Source: Kitasatospora kifunensis (GTDB lineage: Bacteria; Actinomycetota; Actinomycetes; Streptomycetales; Streptomycetaceae). Taken from it: a stretch of DNA of 64,000 nt. The translations under genes were made by a program, and so were the position numbers. How positions within the stretch are numbered: the first letter of the stretch is position 1; every line of letters starts with the position of its first letter. Below, in pieces: positions 43,658 through 52,591 of this stretch. The stretch is taken from assembly GCF_014203855.1 (NCBI RefSeq), contig NZ_JACHJV010000001.1:2542001-2606000 (forward strand), read 5' to 3'. Under the pieces are notes generated by a model, which saw only the letters and a program-made list of their open reading frames with translations, did not search any database and was not told where the DNA came from.

Positions 43658-43715
43658 GCCCGGACGGCGGCCTGCCCTGACGGAGCGGTACTCGCTCCCC
43701 CCGGTTGGCAGGACG

Positions 43716-43910
43716 TCAGGTCCCGATGTTGGAGAGCGTCTTGGCGACCTGGTTCAGGAAGTCCTGAATCGGCTTGGCCGCGGTGGACTGGTTCAGCATG
43801 AACCCGAAGAGCGCGGCCAGGATCGCGTGCGGCACCTTGATCTGCTTGTTGCGGATGAAGATGATGAGAATGATGCCGAACAGGACCAGCGCGGAGACGG
43901 AGAGTGCCAC
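43716..43910 (-). CDS. Small membrane protein, chromosomal paralogue of the AICE transfer-operon protein
   Basis: 64 residues from a GTG at 43910. One strong membrane helix (SALVLFGIILIIFI), a basic turn (RNKQIKVPHAIL) and a second hydrophobic stretch ending in a short amphipathic tail. It aligns end to end with the element protein at 10828-11019: both share R/K-x-(2)-V-x-H-x-I-L, L-x-GF and A-x-PI followed by AK-x-L. Function unknown. It stands alone in a chromosomal context. Confidence 0.7.
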   Translation of the reverse strand: MALSVSALVLFGIILIIFIRNKQIKVPHAILAALFGFMLNQSTAAKPIQDFLNQVAKTLSNIGT

Positions 43911-44281
43911 CCGGACTCACTTCCTCGTGTCGTGGCGGAACGGACCCCGGCCTGTCCGACGGTCCAAAGACGCGACCCGCCGCCACCTCCGTTCCCCCGA
44001 GATCCGGCCAGTCCCGCCCCGACTCAGTGTGGTCGACCGTGCCGACTGCGTAAAGGACTTGCTGCTGACCCGAGGCGAACATCCTGCGATGTGAGACGAG
44101 TTTCCGCCGGACGAGACGATAGCCCACCAAAGTTGACGAAGCGTCGGCGCCCTCTCCCAGCTGGGCCGTTCGTCCACCGAACAACCGCCGGCCGGGCCGA
44201 TCGGATTTGGCCGAAGATCACCGTTGATCATTGACAGGGCCGCCGAACGACTCCCTCGGCGGGCACCTCCGCCGCTGCGGA
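43911..44281. other. Region between small membrane protein and phosphatase
   Basis: 371 bp without a convincing gene. It contains the promoter of the small membrane protein and, at 44239-44264, a 7-bp stem (CCGCCGA/TCGGCGG) that probably ends the phosphatase transcript. Nothing else stands out. Confidence 0.4.
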
Positions 44282-45514
44282 TCAGGCCCGCCAGAGCAGC
44301 AGCACGGCCCGGTCGTCGTTGATGTCCTTGGCCACCGTCTCGATCAGCCGCACCGCCGCGCCCGTGCTGCCGCTGCCCAGTTGGGCACCGGCCACCAGCC
44401 GGTCGGCCTCGCCCATCAGCCGGTCCATGCCCTCGGACAGGTCGCGGCCCGGCGCCTCGACCATGCCGTCGGTGCACAGCAGCAGCACGTCCCCGGGGCC
44501 GAGCCGGCCGCGCACGCCCTCGAACTTCGCGCCGTCGTAGAGGCCGAGCAGCGGGCCCTCGGTGGCCTCCTTGACCTCCCAGCGCCCGGCCCCGGCCAGC
44601 CGCTGCATCCCCGGCAGGTGGCCGGCGGAGAGCAGTTCGTACTCCCCGGTGTCCAGGTCGAGCGCGAGGTGCACGGCACTGGCGAAGCCCTCGTCCCAGT
44701 CCTGGCGCAGCAGGTAGCCGTTGGCGGCGGGCAGGAACTCGTGCGGGGGCAGCGAGCCGAGCAGCCCGCCGAAGGCGCCGGAGAGCAGGAGCGCCCGCGA
44801 GCCGGCGTCCATTCCCTTGCCCGAGACGTCGGCCAGCACGACTTCCAGCATCCGCCGCCCGGCGCCGGTGCGGGCGGCGACCACGAAGTCGCCGGAGAAG
44901 GACTGGCCGCCCGCCGGACGCAGCGCCATGTCCGCGTGCCAGCCCTCGGGCAGCTTCGGCAGCCGGCTCTGCACCTTGAGCCGCTCGCGCAGGTCGAAGA
45001 GCATCGAGCCGCCGCCGCGCCAGGGCACGCCGACCCGGCTGCGGAACTGGGCCAGCAGCAGGCCGGCCACCCCGACCGCGCCGACCACCAGCGCCGCCCC
45101 CGGCGTGACGCCGAAGACGTACGCCTCGGGCCGCTCACTGGCCGCCCGCTCGCCGGTGTGGATCACCGACTCGGTGGACAGGCCCAGCGCGGCGGCGGCG
45201 TACAGCAGCACCAGCGAGACCGGGCGCAGCAGCAGCGCGCCCACCAGGATCGGCAGCACCAGGGCGGTCGGCGGCACCCAGGCCGGGATCCAGACGTTGA
45301 ACGCCACCAGCAGGGGAACCAGCAGGAGCAGCACCGCGAAGGCGAGCCAGTCGGCGGCGTCGCCGCGGAAGTAGTCCACCCCGGTCCGGCGCAGGGTGCG
45401 GCGGGCCCGGTAGAGGCGCTTGCGCAACCGGGCCGTCAGCGGGTCCGCGGCCGTGGTCGCGGCGGTCCCCGTCGCACTTGTCTGGGGCGGTGTGCCCGGC
45501 GTGCTGCCAGCCAT
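44282..45514 (-). CDS. SpoIIE-type PP2C protein phosphatase, membrane-bound
   Basis: 410 residues starting at MAGSTPGTPPQTS. Three or four membrane helices (about 53-145; WLAFAVLLLLVPLLVAFNVW, ALVLPILVGALLLRPVSLVL) are followed by a SpoIIE/PP2C catalytic domain (about 185-405). The metal-binding aspartates are in FSGDFVVAAR, VVLADVSGKGMDAG and LCTDGMVEAPG. These enzymes dephosphorylate anti-anti-sigma factors in partner-switching networks; streptomycetes carry dozens. No partner gene is adjacent. Confidence 0.88.
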   Translation of the reverse strand: MAGSTPGTPPQTSATGTAATTAADPLTARLRKRLYRARRTLRRTGVDYFRGDAADWLAFAVLLLLVPLLVAFNVWIPAWVPPTALVLPILVGALLLRPVSLVLLYAAAALGLSTESVIHTGERAASERPEAYVFGVTPGAALVVGAVGVAGLLLAQFRSRVGVPWRGGGSMLFDLRERLKVQSRLPKLPEGWHADMALRPAGGQSFSGDFVVAARTGAGRRMLEVVLADVSGKGMDAGSRALLLSGAFGGLLGSLPPHEFLPAANGYLLRQDWDEGFASAVHLALDLDTGEYELLSAGHLPGMQRLAGAGRWEVKEATEGPLLGLYDGAKFEGVRGRLGPGDVLLLCTDGMVEAPGRDLSEGMDRLMGEADRLVAGAQLGSGSTGAAVRLIETVAKDINDDRAVLLLWRA

Positions 45515-45746
45515 GGGGCTTGACCCTATCCAGCGTTGACGGCCCACGTCGACGGGCGGTACGCCACGGGCTGCGCGGGCGCCTGATTTCAGCCGGGAGG
45601 TGAGCCGGCGCGGGGGCTCACTGCGGTGGCAAGCGAGGCGACCGGCAGCGCGCTGCCGCAGTACGCGCCGGGGCGCGCGGGCGCCCACCAGCGCGCCGTC
45701 CGGAAATCTGCTCGCGCCACCTGGGCCCGGATGATAGCTGTGGCAT

Positions 45747-47012
45747 ATGACACAGCCTGCCGACGTCCACGAAGCACTCAGCCTGCGACCGCTCGCCGCC
45801 GCGGACTGGGACGCCTGGTACGACGCTCTCGAGGTGGCCTTCGGCGAGACGGAGTCGCCCGAGCGCCGGGCGCTGTGGCGGGCGCTGACCGAGGTGGACC
45901 GCTCGCTCGGGGTCTGGGACGGCAGCGTGCCGGTCGGCTCGGCCGGAGCCTTCTCGTTCCGGATGGCGGTGCCCGGCGGCGCGCTGCTGCCCACCGCCGG
46001 GGTCACCATGGTCGGCGTACTGCCCACCCACCGGCGGCGTGGCGTGCTCACCGCGCTGATGCGCCATCAACTGGACGAGGTGCACGAGCGCGGCGAGTCG
46101 CTGGCGGTGCTGACCGCCTCGCAGCCCGCGATCTACGGCCGCTACGGCTACGGCCTGGCCAGCTGGCAGCTCGCGGTGCGGATCGACCGGTCCCGGGTGC
46201 AGGTGGCGCGCACCGGTTCGGCGGACGACCGGATCCGGCTGCGGCTGGCCGACCCGGCACGGGCCTCGGCGGCCTGCGAGCGCCTCTACGCGCGGCGGGT
46301 GTCACTGCGCCCCGGCATGCTGGCCCGCAGCCCCGGTTGGGAGCAGCTGCCGCTGCTGGACGCCCCCAGCGAGCGCGAGGGCCACACCGCGCTGCAGTGC
46401 GTGCTGGCCGAGGATCAGCGCGACGGCGAACTGCTCGGCTACGCGCGCTACTCCCTCCGCGCGGCCTGGCAGCACGCGGGCGCCGCGGGCCAGGTGCGGG
46501 TGCGCGAGGTCACGACGGCCACCCCCGAGGCCGCGGCCGCGCTCTGGGCCTACCTGCTGGAGCTCGACCTGACCGAGACCGTGGTGGCGGAGAACCTGCC
46601 GGTGGACGACCCGCTGCTGCACCTGGTCTCCGACCCGCGCCGACTCAGCTCCCAGCTCTCCGACTCGCTCTTCGTGCGGCTGGTGGAGGTCGGCGACGCG
46701 CTGAGCTCGCGCCGGTACGCGGCGCCGCTGGACGTGGTGCTCGAGGTGGCGGACGAATTCTGCCCGTGGAACGCCGGGCGCTGGCGGCTGCACAGTGCCG
46801 GGCGGCTGGCCGGGGCGCAGTGCGAACCGACCGACGCGCCGGCGGATCTCGCGCTCTCGGTGCGCGAGTTGGGCTCCGCCTATCTCGGCGGCTGCACGCT
46901 GGCGGCGCTGGCCGCGGCCGGGCTGGTGCGCGAACTGCGACCCGGCGCACTGGCCGAGGCCTCCGCGGCCTTCGCCTGGGACGTGGCACCGTGGCTGCCG
47001 CACGGGTTCTGA
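45747..47012 (+). CDS. Eis-like GNAT family N-acetyltransferase
   Basis: 421 residues. The N-terminal GNAT domain has the acetyl-CoA motif VTMVGVLPTHRRRGVLTALM (about 87-106), then LAVLTASQPAIYGRYGYGLA, diagnostic of the Eis family. A second GNAT-like region and a SCP2-like C-domain (about 310-421; YLGGCTLAALAAAGLVREL) complete it. Eis enzymes acetylate amines of aminoglycosides, peptides or proteins; the substrate here is unknown. Convergent with rpiB. Confidence 0.88.
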   Translation: MTQPADVHEALSLRPLAAADWDAWYDALEVAFGETESPERRALWRALTEVDRSLGVWDGSVPVGSAGAFSFRMAVPGGALLPTAGVTMVGVLPTHRRRGVLTALMRHQLDEVHERGESLAVLTASQPAIYGRYGYGLASWQLAVRIDRSRVQVARTGSADDRIRLRLADPARASAACERLYARRVSLRPGMLARSPGWEQLPLLDAPSEREGHTALQCVLAEDQRDGELLGYARYSLRAAWQHAGAAGQVRVREVTTATPEAAAALWAYLLELDLTETVVAENLPVDDPLLHLVSDPRRLSSQLSDSLFVRLVEVGDALSSRRYAAPLDVVLEVADEFCPWNAGRWRLHSAGRLAGAQCEPTDAPADLALSVRELGSAYLGGCTLAALAAAGLVRELRPGALAEASAAFAWDVAPWLPHGF

Positions 47013-47048
47013 CGACCCGTGCGGCGAGCCTGTGGGCGTGGCGGGTGC

Positions 47049-47534
47049 TCAGCCCTGCGGGTGGCCCTCGGGGATCGGGGGCAGCTCGCCGGTGGCCTCG
47101 TAGCGGCTGAGCATCTCGATCCGGCGGGTGTGCCGCTCCTCGTTGCTGTACGGGGTGTTGAGGAAGACCTCGACGAAGCGGGTCGCCTCGGCCTCGGTGT
47201 GCATCCGCCCGCCGACGCTGATCACGTTGGCGTTGTTGTGCTCACGGCCGAGCGCGGCGGTCTGCTCGCTCCAGGCCAGCACGGCGCGCACGCCCTTGAC
47301 CTTGTTGGCGGCGATCTGCTCGCCGTTGCCCGAGCCGCCGATCACGACGCCCAGCGCCTCGGGGTCGGCCGCGGTGCGCTCGGCGGCGCGCAGGCAGAAC
47401 GGCGGGTAGTCGTCCACCGCGTCGTAGATGTGCGGGCCGCAGTCGATCGGCTCGTGGCCGGCCTCCTTGAGCCAAGCGACGAGGTGGTTCTTCAGTTCGA
47501 ATCCGGCATGGTCGGAACCCAGGTACACGCGCAT
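47049..47534 (-). CDS. rpiB: Ribose-5-phosphate isomerase B
   Basis: 161 residues, interconverting ribose 5-phosphate and ribulose 5-phosphate in the pentose phosphate pathway. Motifs MRVYLGSDHAGFELKNHLV and VIGGSGNGEQIAANKVKGVR are typical; actinobacterial enzymes use a Glu (GNGEQ) where others have Cys. HNNANVISVGGR follows. ATG at 47534. Single gene, 62 bp after bioY. Confidence 0.95.
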   Translation of the reverse strand: MRVYLGSDHAGFELKNHLVAWLKEAGHEPIDCGPHIYDAVDDYPPFCLRAAERTAADPEALGVVIGGSGNGEQIAANKVKGVRAVLAWSEQTAALGREHNNANVISVGGRMHTEAEATRFVEVFLNTPYSNEERHTRRIEMLSRYEATGELPPIPEGHPQG

Positions 47535-47596
47535 GGGGAGAAGTCTGGCATGCGCGTGCCCTGGACCCTCTCAAGAGGGGTCGGGACGTCAGGCGT

Positions 47597-48199
47597 TCAG
47601 CCGCGCCGCTCGCCCAGCAGCTTCCAACCCAGCGGCAGCGCGCCCATCGCCAACAGCACCTTCAGGCCGTCGCCCACCAGGTACGGGTAGAGGCCCAGAT
47701 CGGCCGCCTTGGCCAGCGAGACGTGCAGCGAGGCGGCCAGGTACGGCACGCCGACCGCGTAGATCGCCAGGTTGCCCAGCACCATCACCCCGGCCACCCG
47801 CAGCGGGGTGCGGTCCCCGCCACGCCGGGCCAGCAGGCCGGTGAGCGCGGCGGCCAGCACGAAACCGAGCACGTAGCCCAGGGTCGGCAGCGCCCAGCCC
47901 GAGCTGTGCTCGGCGAACCAGGGCAGCCCCGAGGCGCCGGCCAGCAGGTAGAGGGCGAGCGAGGCCGCGCCGCGCCGGGCGCCGAGCGCGGTGCCGACCA
48001 GCAGTGCGGCGAAGGTCTGGCCGGTGACCGGCACCGGCGAGCCGGGCACCGGCAGCGAGAGCTGGGCGGCCAGCCCGGTCAGCGCGGCGCCGCCGGCCAC
48101 CAGGGTCAGCTCGCGCAGGGCCGCGCCGAGCCGGCTGTCGGCGGCGGGCAGCAGGTCGGCCAGCACGGCGCGGGACGGTATCGCGGTGGCGAGGGCCAT
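47597..48199 (-). CDS. bioY: Biotin transporter BioY
   Basis: 200-residue S-component of an ECF or stand-alone biotin transporter. About six membrane helices, with the BioY signature LSLPVPGSPVPVTGQTFAAL (about 51-70) and ARRGAASLALYLLAGASGLP. The start MALATAIPSRA has AAGGGAG upstream; the longer frame is not needed. No bioMN genes are nearby, so it must use a shared ECF module or act alone. Confidence 0.9.
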   Translation of the reverse strand: MALATAIPSRAVLADLLPAADSRLGAALRELTLVAGGAALTGLAAQLSLPVPGSPVPVTGQTFAALLVGTALGARRGAASLALYLLAGASGLPWFAEHSSGWALPTLGYVLGFVLAAALTGLLARRGGDRTPLRVAGVMVLGNLAIYAVGVPYLAASLHVSLAKAADLGLYPYLVGDGLKVLLAMGALPLGWKLLGERRG

Positions 48200-48298
48200 C
48201 AGGGACTCCCTTGATTCAGTCGTAGTAGAGCGGCTGCTTCGCAGCAGAACGGCTGTCCGAACGTATCCCATTACGCTGAGTTACCAGCCGTTCCGGAT

Positions 48299-48332
48299 GG
48301 TGAGCGCATCGGGAAGGTCCTTGGCGCTCACC
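48299..48332. promoter_or_regulatory. Inverted repeat between bioY and the permease
   Basis: Perfect 9-bp arms GGTGAGCGC (48299-48307) and GCGCTCACC (48324-48332) with a 16-bp spacer, in the 190-bp divergent promoter region. It could be an operator or leader hairpin for the permease. I could not match it to a known riboswitch. Confidence 0.4.
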
Positions 48333-48389
48333 CCCCTCCAACCGGATAGTGAGATGGGTAGTCCGGTTACCGAACGTCTGGATCGCTCG

Positions 48390-49802
48390 ATGCCCACTCC
48401 CACCGCCCCGCCGGCGGCCACCGCCGCCACCGAGGCGACGGCCGCCACCGGCAGTCCGCAGCTCACCCATGGCCTGAAGCAGCGTCACCTCTCGATGATC
48501 GCGCTCGGCGGTGTGATCGGAGCGGGCCTGTTCGTCGGCTCCGGTGCCGGCATCGCCGCCGCGGGACCCGCGGTGATCCTCGCCTTCACCCTCTCCGGCC
48601 TGCTGGTCATGCTGATCATGCGGATGCTCGGCGAGATGTCGGCCGCCCACCCGGCCTCCGGCTCCTTCTCGGTGCACGCCGAGCGGGAGATCGGCCCCTG
48701 GGCCGGGGTCACGGCCGGCTGGATGTACTGGGTGATGCTCTGCTGCGGAGTGGCCGCCGAGGCCACCGCGGCCGGCTCGATCATGAACTCCTGGCTGCCC
48801 TCGGTGCCCGGCTGGGCCTGGGTCGGCGTCTTCATGGCCTTCTTCTGCGCCAGCAACCTGACCGCCGTGAAGAACTTCGGCGAGTTCGAGTTCTGGTTCG
48901 CCGCGATCAAGATCGCCGCGATCGTGGCCTTCCTGGCGCTCGGCGTGCTCGGCGTCTGCGGGCTGCTGGGCGGCGGCGCACCCGGTGCGAGCAACCTGAC
49001 CGGACACGGCGGCTTCCTGCCGAACGGCAGCACCGGCCTGATCGCCGGCCTGCTCGCCTCGGTCTTCGCCTACGGCGGCCTGGAGACGGTCACCATCGCG
49101 GCTGCCGAGTCCGACGACCCGCGCCGCAACGTGGCCAACGCGGTGCGCACCGCCGTGTGGCGGATCGCCATCTTCTACATCGGCTCGATGGCCCTGGTGG
49201 TCACCCTGGTGCCGTGGAACGACCCCGACGTGGTCAAGCTGGGCCCGTACGTGACGGTGCTTCAGTTCCTGCACGTGCCGGGCGCCGCCAAGGTGATGCA
49301 GGGCGTGGTGCTGATCGCGCTGCTGAGCGCGATGAACGCGAACATCTACGGCTCCTCCCGGATGGCCTTCTCGCTGGTCTCCCGCGGTCAGGGCCCGCGC
49401 GCGCTGGCCAAGGTGAGCGGTGGCGTGCCGCGGCTGGCGGTGCTGGCCTCCTGCGGCTTCGGCTTCGCGGCCGTGCTGGCCGGCTACTGGTGGCCGGAGA
49501 CCGTCTTCAGCTGGCTGATGAACACCACCGGCGTTGCGATCCTGGTGGTCTGGCTCTTCATCGCGGTGGCCCAGCTGCGGATGCGCAAGCGGCTGGAGCG
49601 CGAGAGCCCCGAGCTGCTGACCGTGCGGATGTGGGCCTACCCGTACCTGACCTGGGTCGCGCTCGCGGCGGTGGTCGGGGTGCTGGCGCTGATGACCACC
49701 ACGCCCGCCGACCGTGCCCAGCTGTACGCGGCCGGGGCGCTGGTGGCCGTGCTCAGCGGGGCGGGCTACTGGCGCCAACGCCGGGTGGCGGCGCGGCCGT
49801 AG
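48390..49802 (+). CDS. APC-family amino acid permease
   Basis: 470 residues, about twelve membrane helices, of the AAT subfamily. LSMIALGGVIGAGLFVGSGA is the helix-1 signature and AHPASGSFSVHAEREIGPWA the helix-3 region. It should import an amino acid such as GABA, proline or an aromatic by H+ symport. An in-frame ATG at 48354 would add 12 residues; ribosome sites are weak for both. Divergent from bioY. Confidence 0.85.
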   Translation: MPTPTAPPAATAATEATAATGSPQLTHGLKQRHLSMIALGGVIGAGLFVGSGAGIAAAGPAVILAFTLSGLLVMLIMRMLGEMSAAHPASGSFSVHAEREIGPWAGVTAGWMYWVMLCCGVAAEATAAGSIMNSWLPSVPGWAWVGVFMAFFCASNLTAVKNFGEFEFWFAAIKIAAIVAFLALGVLGVCGLLGGGAPGASNLTGHGGFLPNGSTGLIAGLLASVFAYGGLETVTIAAAESDDPRRNVANAVRTAVWRIAIFYIGSMALVVTLVPWNDPDVVKLGPYVTVLQFLHVPGAAKVMQGVVLIALLSAMNANIYGSSRMAFSLVSRGQGPRALAKVSGGVPRLAVLASCGFGFAAVLAGYWWPETVFSWLMNTTGVAILVVWLFIAVAQLRMRKRLERESPELLTVRMWAYPYLTWVALAAVVGVLALMTTTPADRAQLYAAGALVAVLSGAGYWRQRRVAARP

Positions 49803-49950
49803 GACCCCTCTGACAAGGCCCTCGGAGCGGGCGTTCGGCTGCACGCGACCGGCTCGGCCCAGACGCGGACTCCCGTGAAAGGATGCCCCGGGGCAGGACC
49901 TGCCCCGCCACCTGCACAGCACCGTGCGAGCCGGACAAAGGAGTACCGCA

Positions 49951-52521
49951 GTGCCGGGCAAGAACCTCAGCCGGGACGAAGCGCAGGCGCGCGCCGGCAT
50001 CCTCAGCGTGGACGGCTACGAGGTTCGCCTCGACGTCACCGGAGCTCCGGACCTCGCCAACGCGACCTTCCGCTCCACCACCACGATCCGCTTCAGCTGC
50101 AGCGAGCCGGGCGCGAGCACTTTCGCCGACCTGCTCGCGCCGAGCGTGCGCGCCGTCACCCTCAACGGCCGGGCGCTCGACCCGGCCCTCGTCTTCGACG
50201 GCGCCCGCGTGGCGCTGGACGAACTGGCCGCCGAGAACGTCCTGGTGGTGGACGCCGACTGCGCCTACAGCCGCACCGGCGAGGGCCTGCACCGGTTCAC
50301 CGACCCCGCGGACGGCGAGACCTACCTCTACACCCACTACGAGCCCGCCGAGGCCCGCCGGGTGTTCGCCAACTTCGAGCAGCCGGACCTCAAGGCGCCC
50401 TACCTCTTCACCGTCACCGCTCCCGCCGCGTGGGACGTCTACGCGAACGCGGCCGAGCGCGAGGTCACGGAGCAGGCCGGCAGCAGGACCTGGCACTTCC
50501 TGGAGACCAAGCCGATCTCCACCTACCTGACCGCCGTGGTGGCCGGCCCGTACCACGTGGCGCGCGACCACTGGAGCCGCGAGCTGCCCGACGGCAGCAC
50601 GCTGGAGATCCCGCTCGCGGCCACCTGCCGCAAGTCGCTGGCCCGGTACTTCGACGCCGAGGAGATCTTCACGGTCACCAAGCAGGGCCTGGACTTCTTC
50701 CACGACGAGTTCGACTACCCGTACCCGTTCGGCAAGTACGACCAGTGCTTCGTGCCGGAGTACAACATCGGCGCGATGGAGAACCCGGGCTGTGTGACCT
50801 TCCGCGAGGACTTCGTCTTCCGCTCGAAGGTCACCGAGGCCGCCTACGAGGGCCGGGCCAACGTCATCCTGCACGAGATGGCGCACATGTGGTTCGGCGA
50901 CCTGGTCACCATGAAGTGGTGGGACGACCTGTGGCTGAAGGAGTCCTTCGCGGACTTCATGGGCTCCTTCGCGCTGCGCGAGGCCACCAAGTACCAGGCC
51001 GCCTGGGTGACCTTCGCCAACCAGCGCAAGGCCTGGGCCTACCGCCAGGACCAGTACCCGACCACCCACCCGATCACCGCGGACATCCGCGACGTCGAGG
51101 CCGCCAAGCTCAACTTCGACGGCATCACCTACGCCAAGGGTGCCGCCGTGCTCAAGCAGCTGGTCGCGTACGCCGGGCGGGAGGGCTTCTTCGAGGGCGC
51201 CCGGCGCTACTTCCAGCAGCACGCCTTCGGCAACACCGTGCTCGGCGACCTGCTCGAGGTGCTGGCCGTCACCTCGGGGCGCGGCGAGCAGGCGATGGCC
51301 GACTGGTCCAAGGCCTGGCTGCAGACCGCCGGCGTCAACGCGCTCACCCCGCAGGTCACCGTGGACGCCGAGGGCCGGATCACCGAACTGGCGGTGCTCC
51401 AGGACGGCGCGACGCTGCGCCCGCACCGGATCGCGGTCGGCCTCTACGACCGGGAGCCGGACGGCACCCTGCTGCGCACCGCGCGGGTCGAGCTGGACGT
51501 CAGCGGGGCCCGCACCGTGGTCGAGGAGCTGGCCGGACGGCCGCGCCCGGCCCTGGTCCTGGTCAACGACGACGACCTGACGTACTGCAAGATCCGCTTC
51601 GACGCGGACTCGCTGGCCACGCTGCGCACCTCGCTCGGCGACATCCAGGACACCCTGGCCCGGGCGCTGGCCTGGTCGGCCTGCTGGAACCTGACCCGCG
51701 ACGGACTGCTGCCGGCCCGCGACTACCTGGAGCTGGTGCTGCGCTTCGCCGGCCGCGAGTCGGACATCGGCGTGCTGCAGACGCTGCACACGCAGGCCAA
51801 GGGCGCCCTGGAGTTCTTCGTCGACCCCGGCCACCGCGCCCGCAGTGCCCGGCAGTTGGCCGACTGCGCGCTGCGCGAGCTGCGTGCGGCCGCGCCGGGC
51901 AGTGACCACCAGCTCGCCTGGGCCCGGTTCCTGGCGATCACGGCCACCGACGAGGAACACCTGGTCCTGCTGGAGGGCCTGCTGGCCGGCACCGCCCGGA
52001 TCGACGGCCTCGAGGTGGACCAGGACCTGCGCTGGTCGCTGTGGATCGCGCTGGCCGCCGAGGGTCGGGCCACCGCCGAGCAACTGGCCGCCGAGCTGCA
52101 GCGGGACAACACCGCCAGCGGCAACCAGAAGGCCACCCAGGCGCTGGCCGCCCGGCCCACCGCCGAGGCCAAGGCGGCGGCCTGGTCGGCCGTGGTCGAC
52201 GACGACTCGCTGCCCAACGCCATGGTCAGCGCGCAGACCTCGGGCTTCGCCCAGGCCGGCCAGCGCGAGCTGATCGCGCCCTACGCGGCGCGGTACTTCG
52301 AGCTGCTGGAGACCATCTGGGCAGAGCGCAGCATCGAGATCGCGATCCGCTTCGTGGGCGGCTTCTTCCCGCGGCTGCAGACCGACGACGCGACGCTGGC
52401 CGCCACCGACGCCTGGCTGGCGGACCACCCGGACGCGGCTGCGGCCCTGCGCCGCCTGGTGCTGGAGTCCCGCGACGAACTGGCCCGCGCACTGCGGGCG
52501 CAGGCCGCCGACCGGGGCTGA
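49951..52521 (+). CDS. pepN: Aminopeptidase N
   Basis: 856-residue M1 metallopeptidase. Substrate-binding GAMEN (YNIGAMENPGC, about 273), zinc site HEMAHMWFG (about 307) and the second-shell Glu in LKESFADFMG (about 330). A streptomycete-type helical C-domain follows. The GTG at 49951 has AAAGGAG upstream. It trims N-terminal residues from peptides in the cytosol. Followed by a terminator shared with ngcG. Confidence 0.95.
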   Translation: MPGKNLSRDEAQARAGILSVDGYEVRLDVTGAPDLANATFRSTTTIRFSCSEPGASTFADLLAPSVRAVTLNGRALDPALVFDGARVALDELAAENVLVVDADCAYSRTGEGLHRFTDPADGETYLYTHYEPAEARRVFANFEQPDLKAPYLFTVTAPAAWDVYANAAEREVTEQAGSRTWHFLETKPISTYLTAVVAGPYHVARDHWSRELPDGSTLEIPLAATCRKSLARYFDAEEIFTVTKQGLDFFHDEFDYPYPFGKYDQCFVPEYNIGAMENPGCVTFREDFVFRSKVTEAAYEGRANVILHEMAHMWFGDLVTMKWWDDLWLKESFADFMGSFALREATKYQAAWVTFANQRKAWAYRQDQYPTTHPITADIRDVEAAKLNFDGITYAKGAAVLKQLVAYAGREGFFEGARRYFQQHAFGNTVLGDLLEVLAVTSGRGEQAMADWSKAWLQTAGVNALTPQVTVDAEGRITELAVLQDGATLRPHRIAVGLYDREPDGTLLRTARVELDVSGARTVVEELAGRPRPALVLVNDDDLTYCKIRFDADSLATLRTSLGDIQDTLARALAWSACWNLTRDGLLPARDYLELVLRFAGRESDIGVLQTLHTQAKGALEFFVDPGHRARSARQLADCALRELRAAAPGSDHQLAWARFLAITATDEEHLVLLEGLLAGTARIDGLEVDQDLRWSLWIALAAEGRATAEQLAAELQRDNTASGNQKATQALAARPTAEAKAAAWSAVVDDDSLPNAMVSAQTSGFAQAGQRELIAPYAARYFELLETIWAERSIEIAIRFVGGFFPRLQTDDATLAATDAWLADHPDAAAALRRLVLESRDELARALRAQAADRG

Positions 52522-52531
52522 CCGGTAACGC

Positions 52532-52569
52532 CGAACGGCCCGCTCCCCTGGTGGGGGGCGGGCCGTTCG
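52532..52569. terminator. Bidirectional terminator between pepN and ngcG
   Basis: A 12-bp perfect stem CGAACGGCCCGC/GCGGGCCGTTCG extended by CCCC/GGGG, with a short loop, between convergent genes. Confidence 0.8.
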
Positions 52570-52591
52570 GTCATGGGTCGCTTCAGGCAAG

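Noticed and set aside
48200..48389. Riboswitch upstream of bioY or the permease
   Set aside because: Only a simple inverted repeat is present; no match to a known aptamer core could be recognised.
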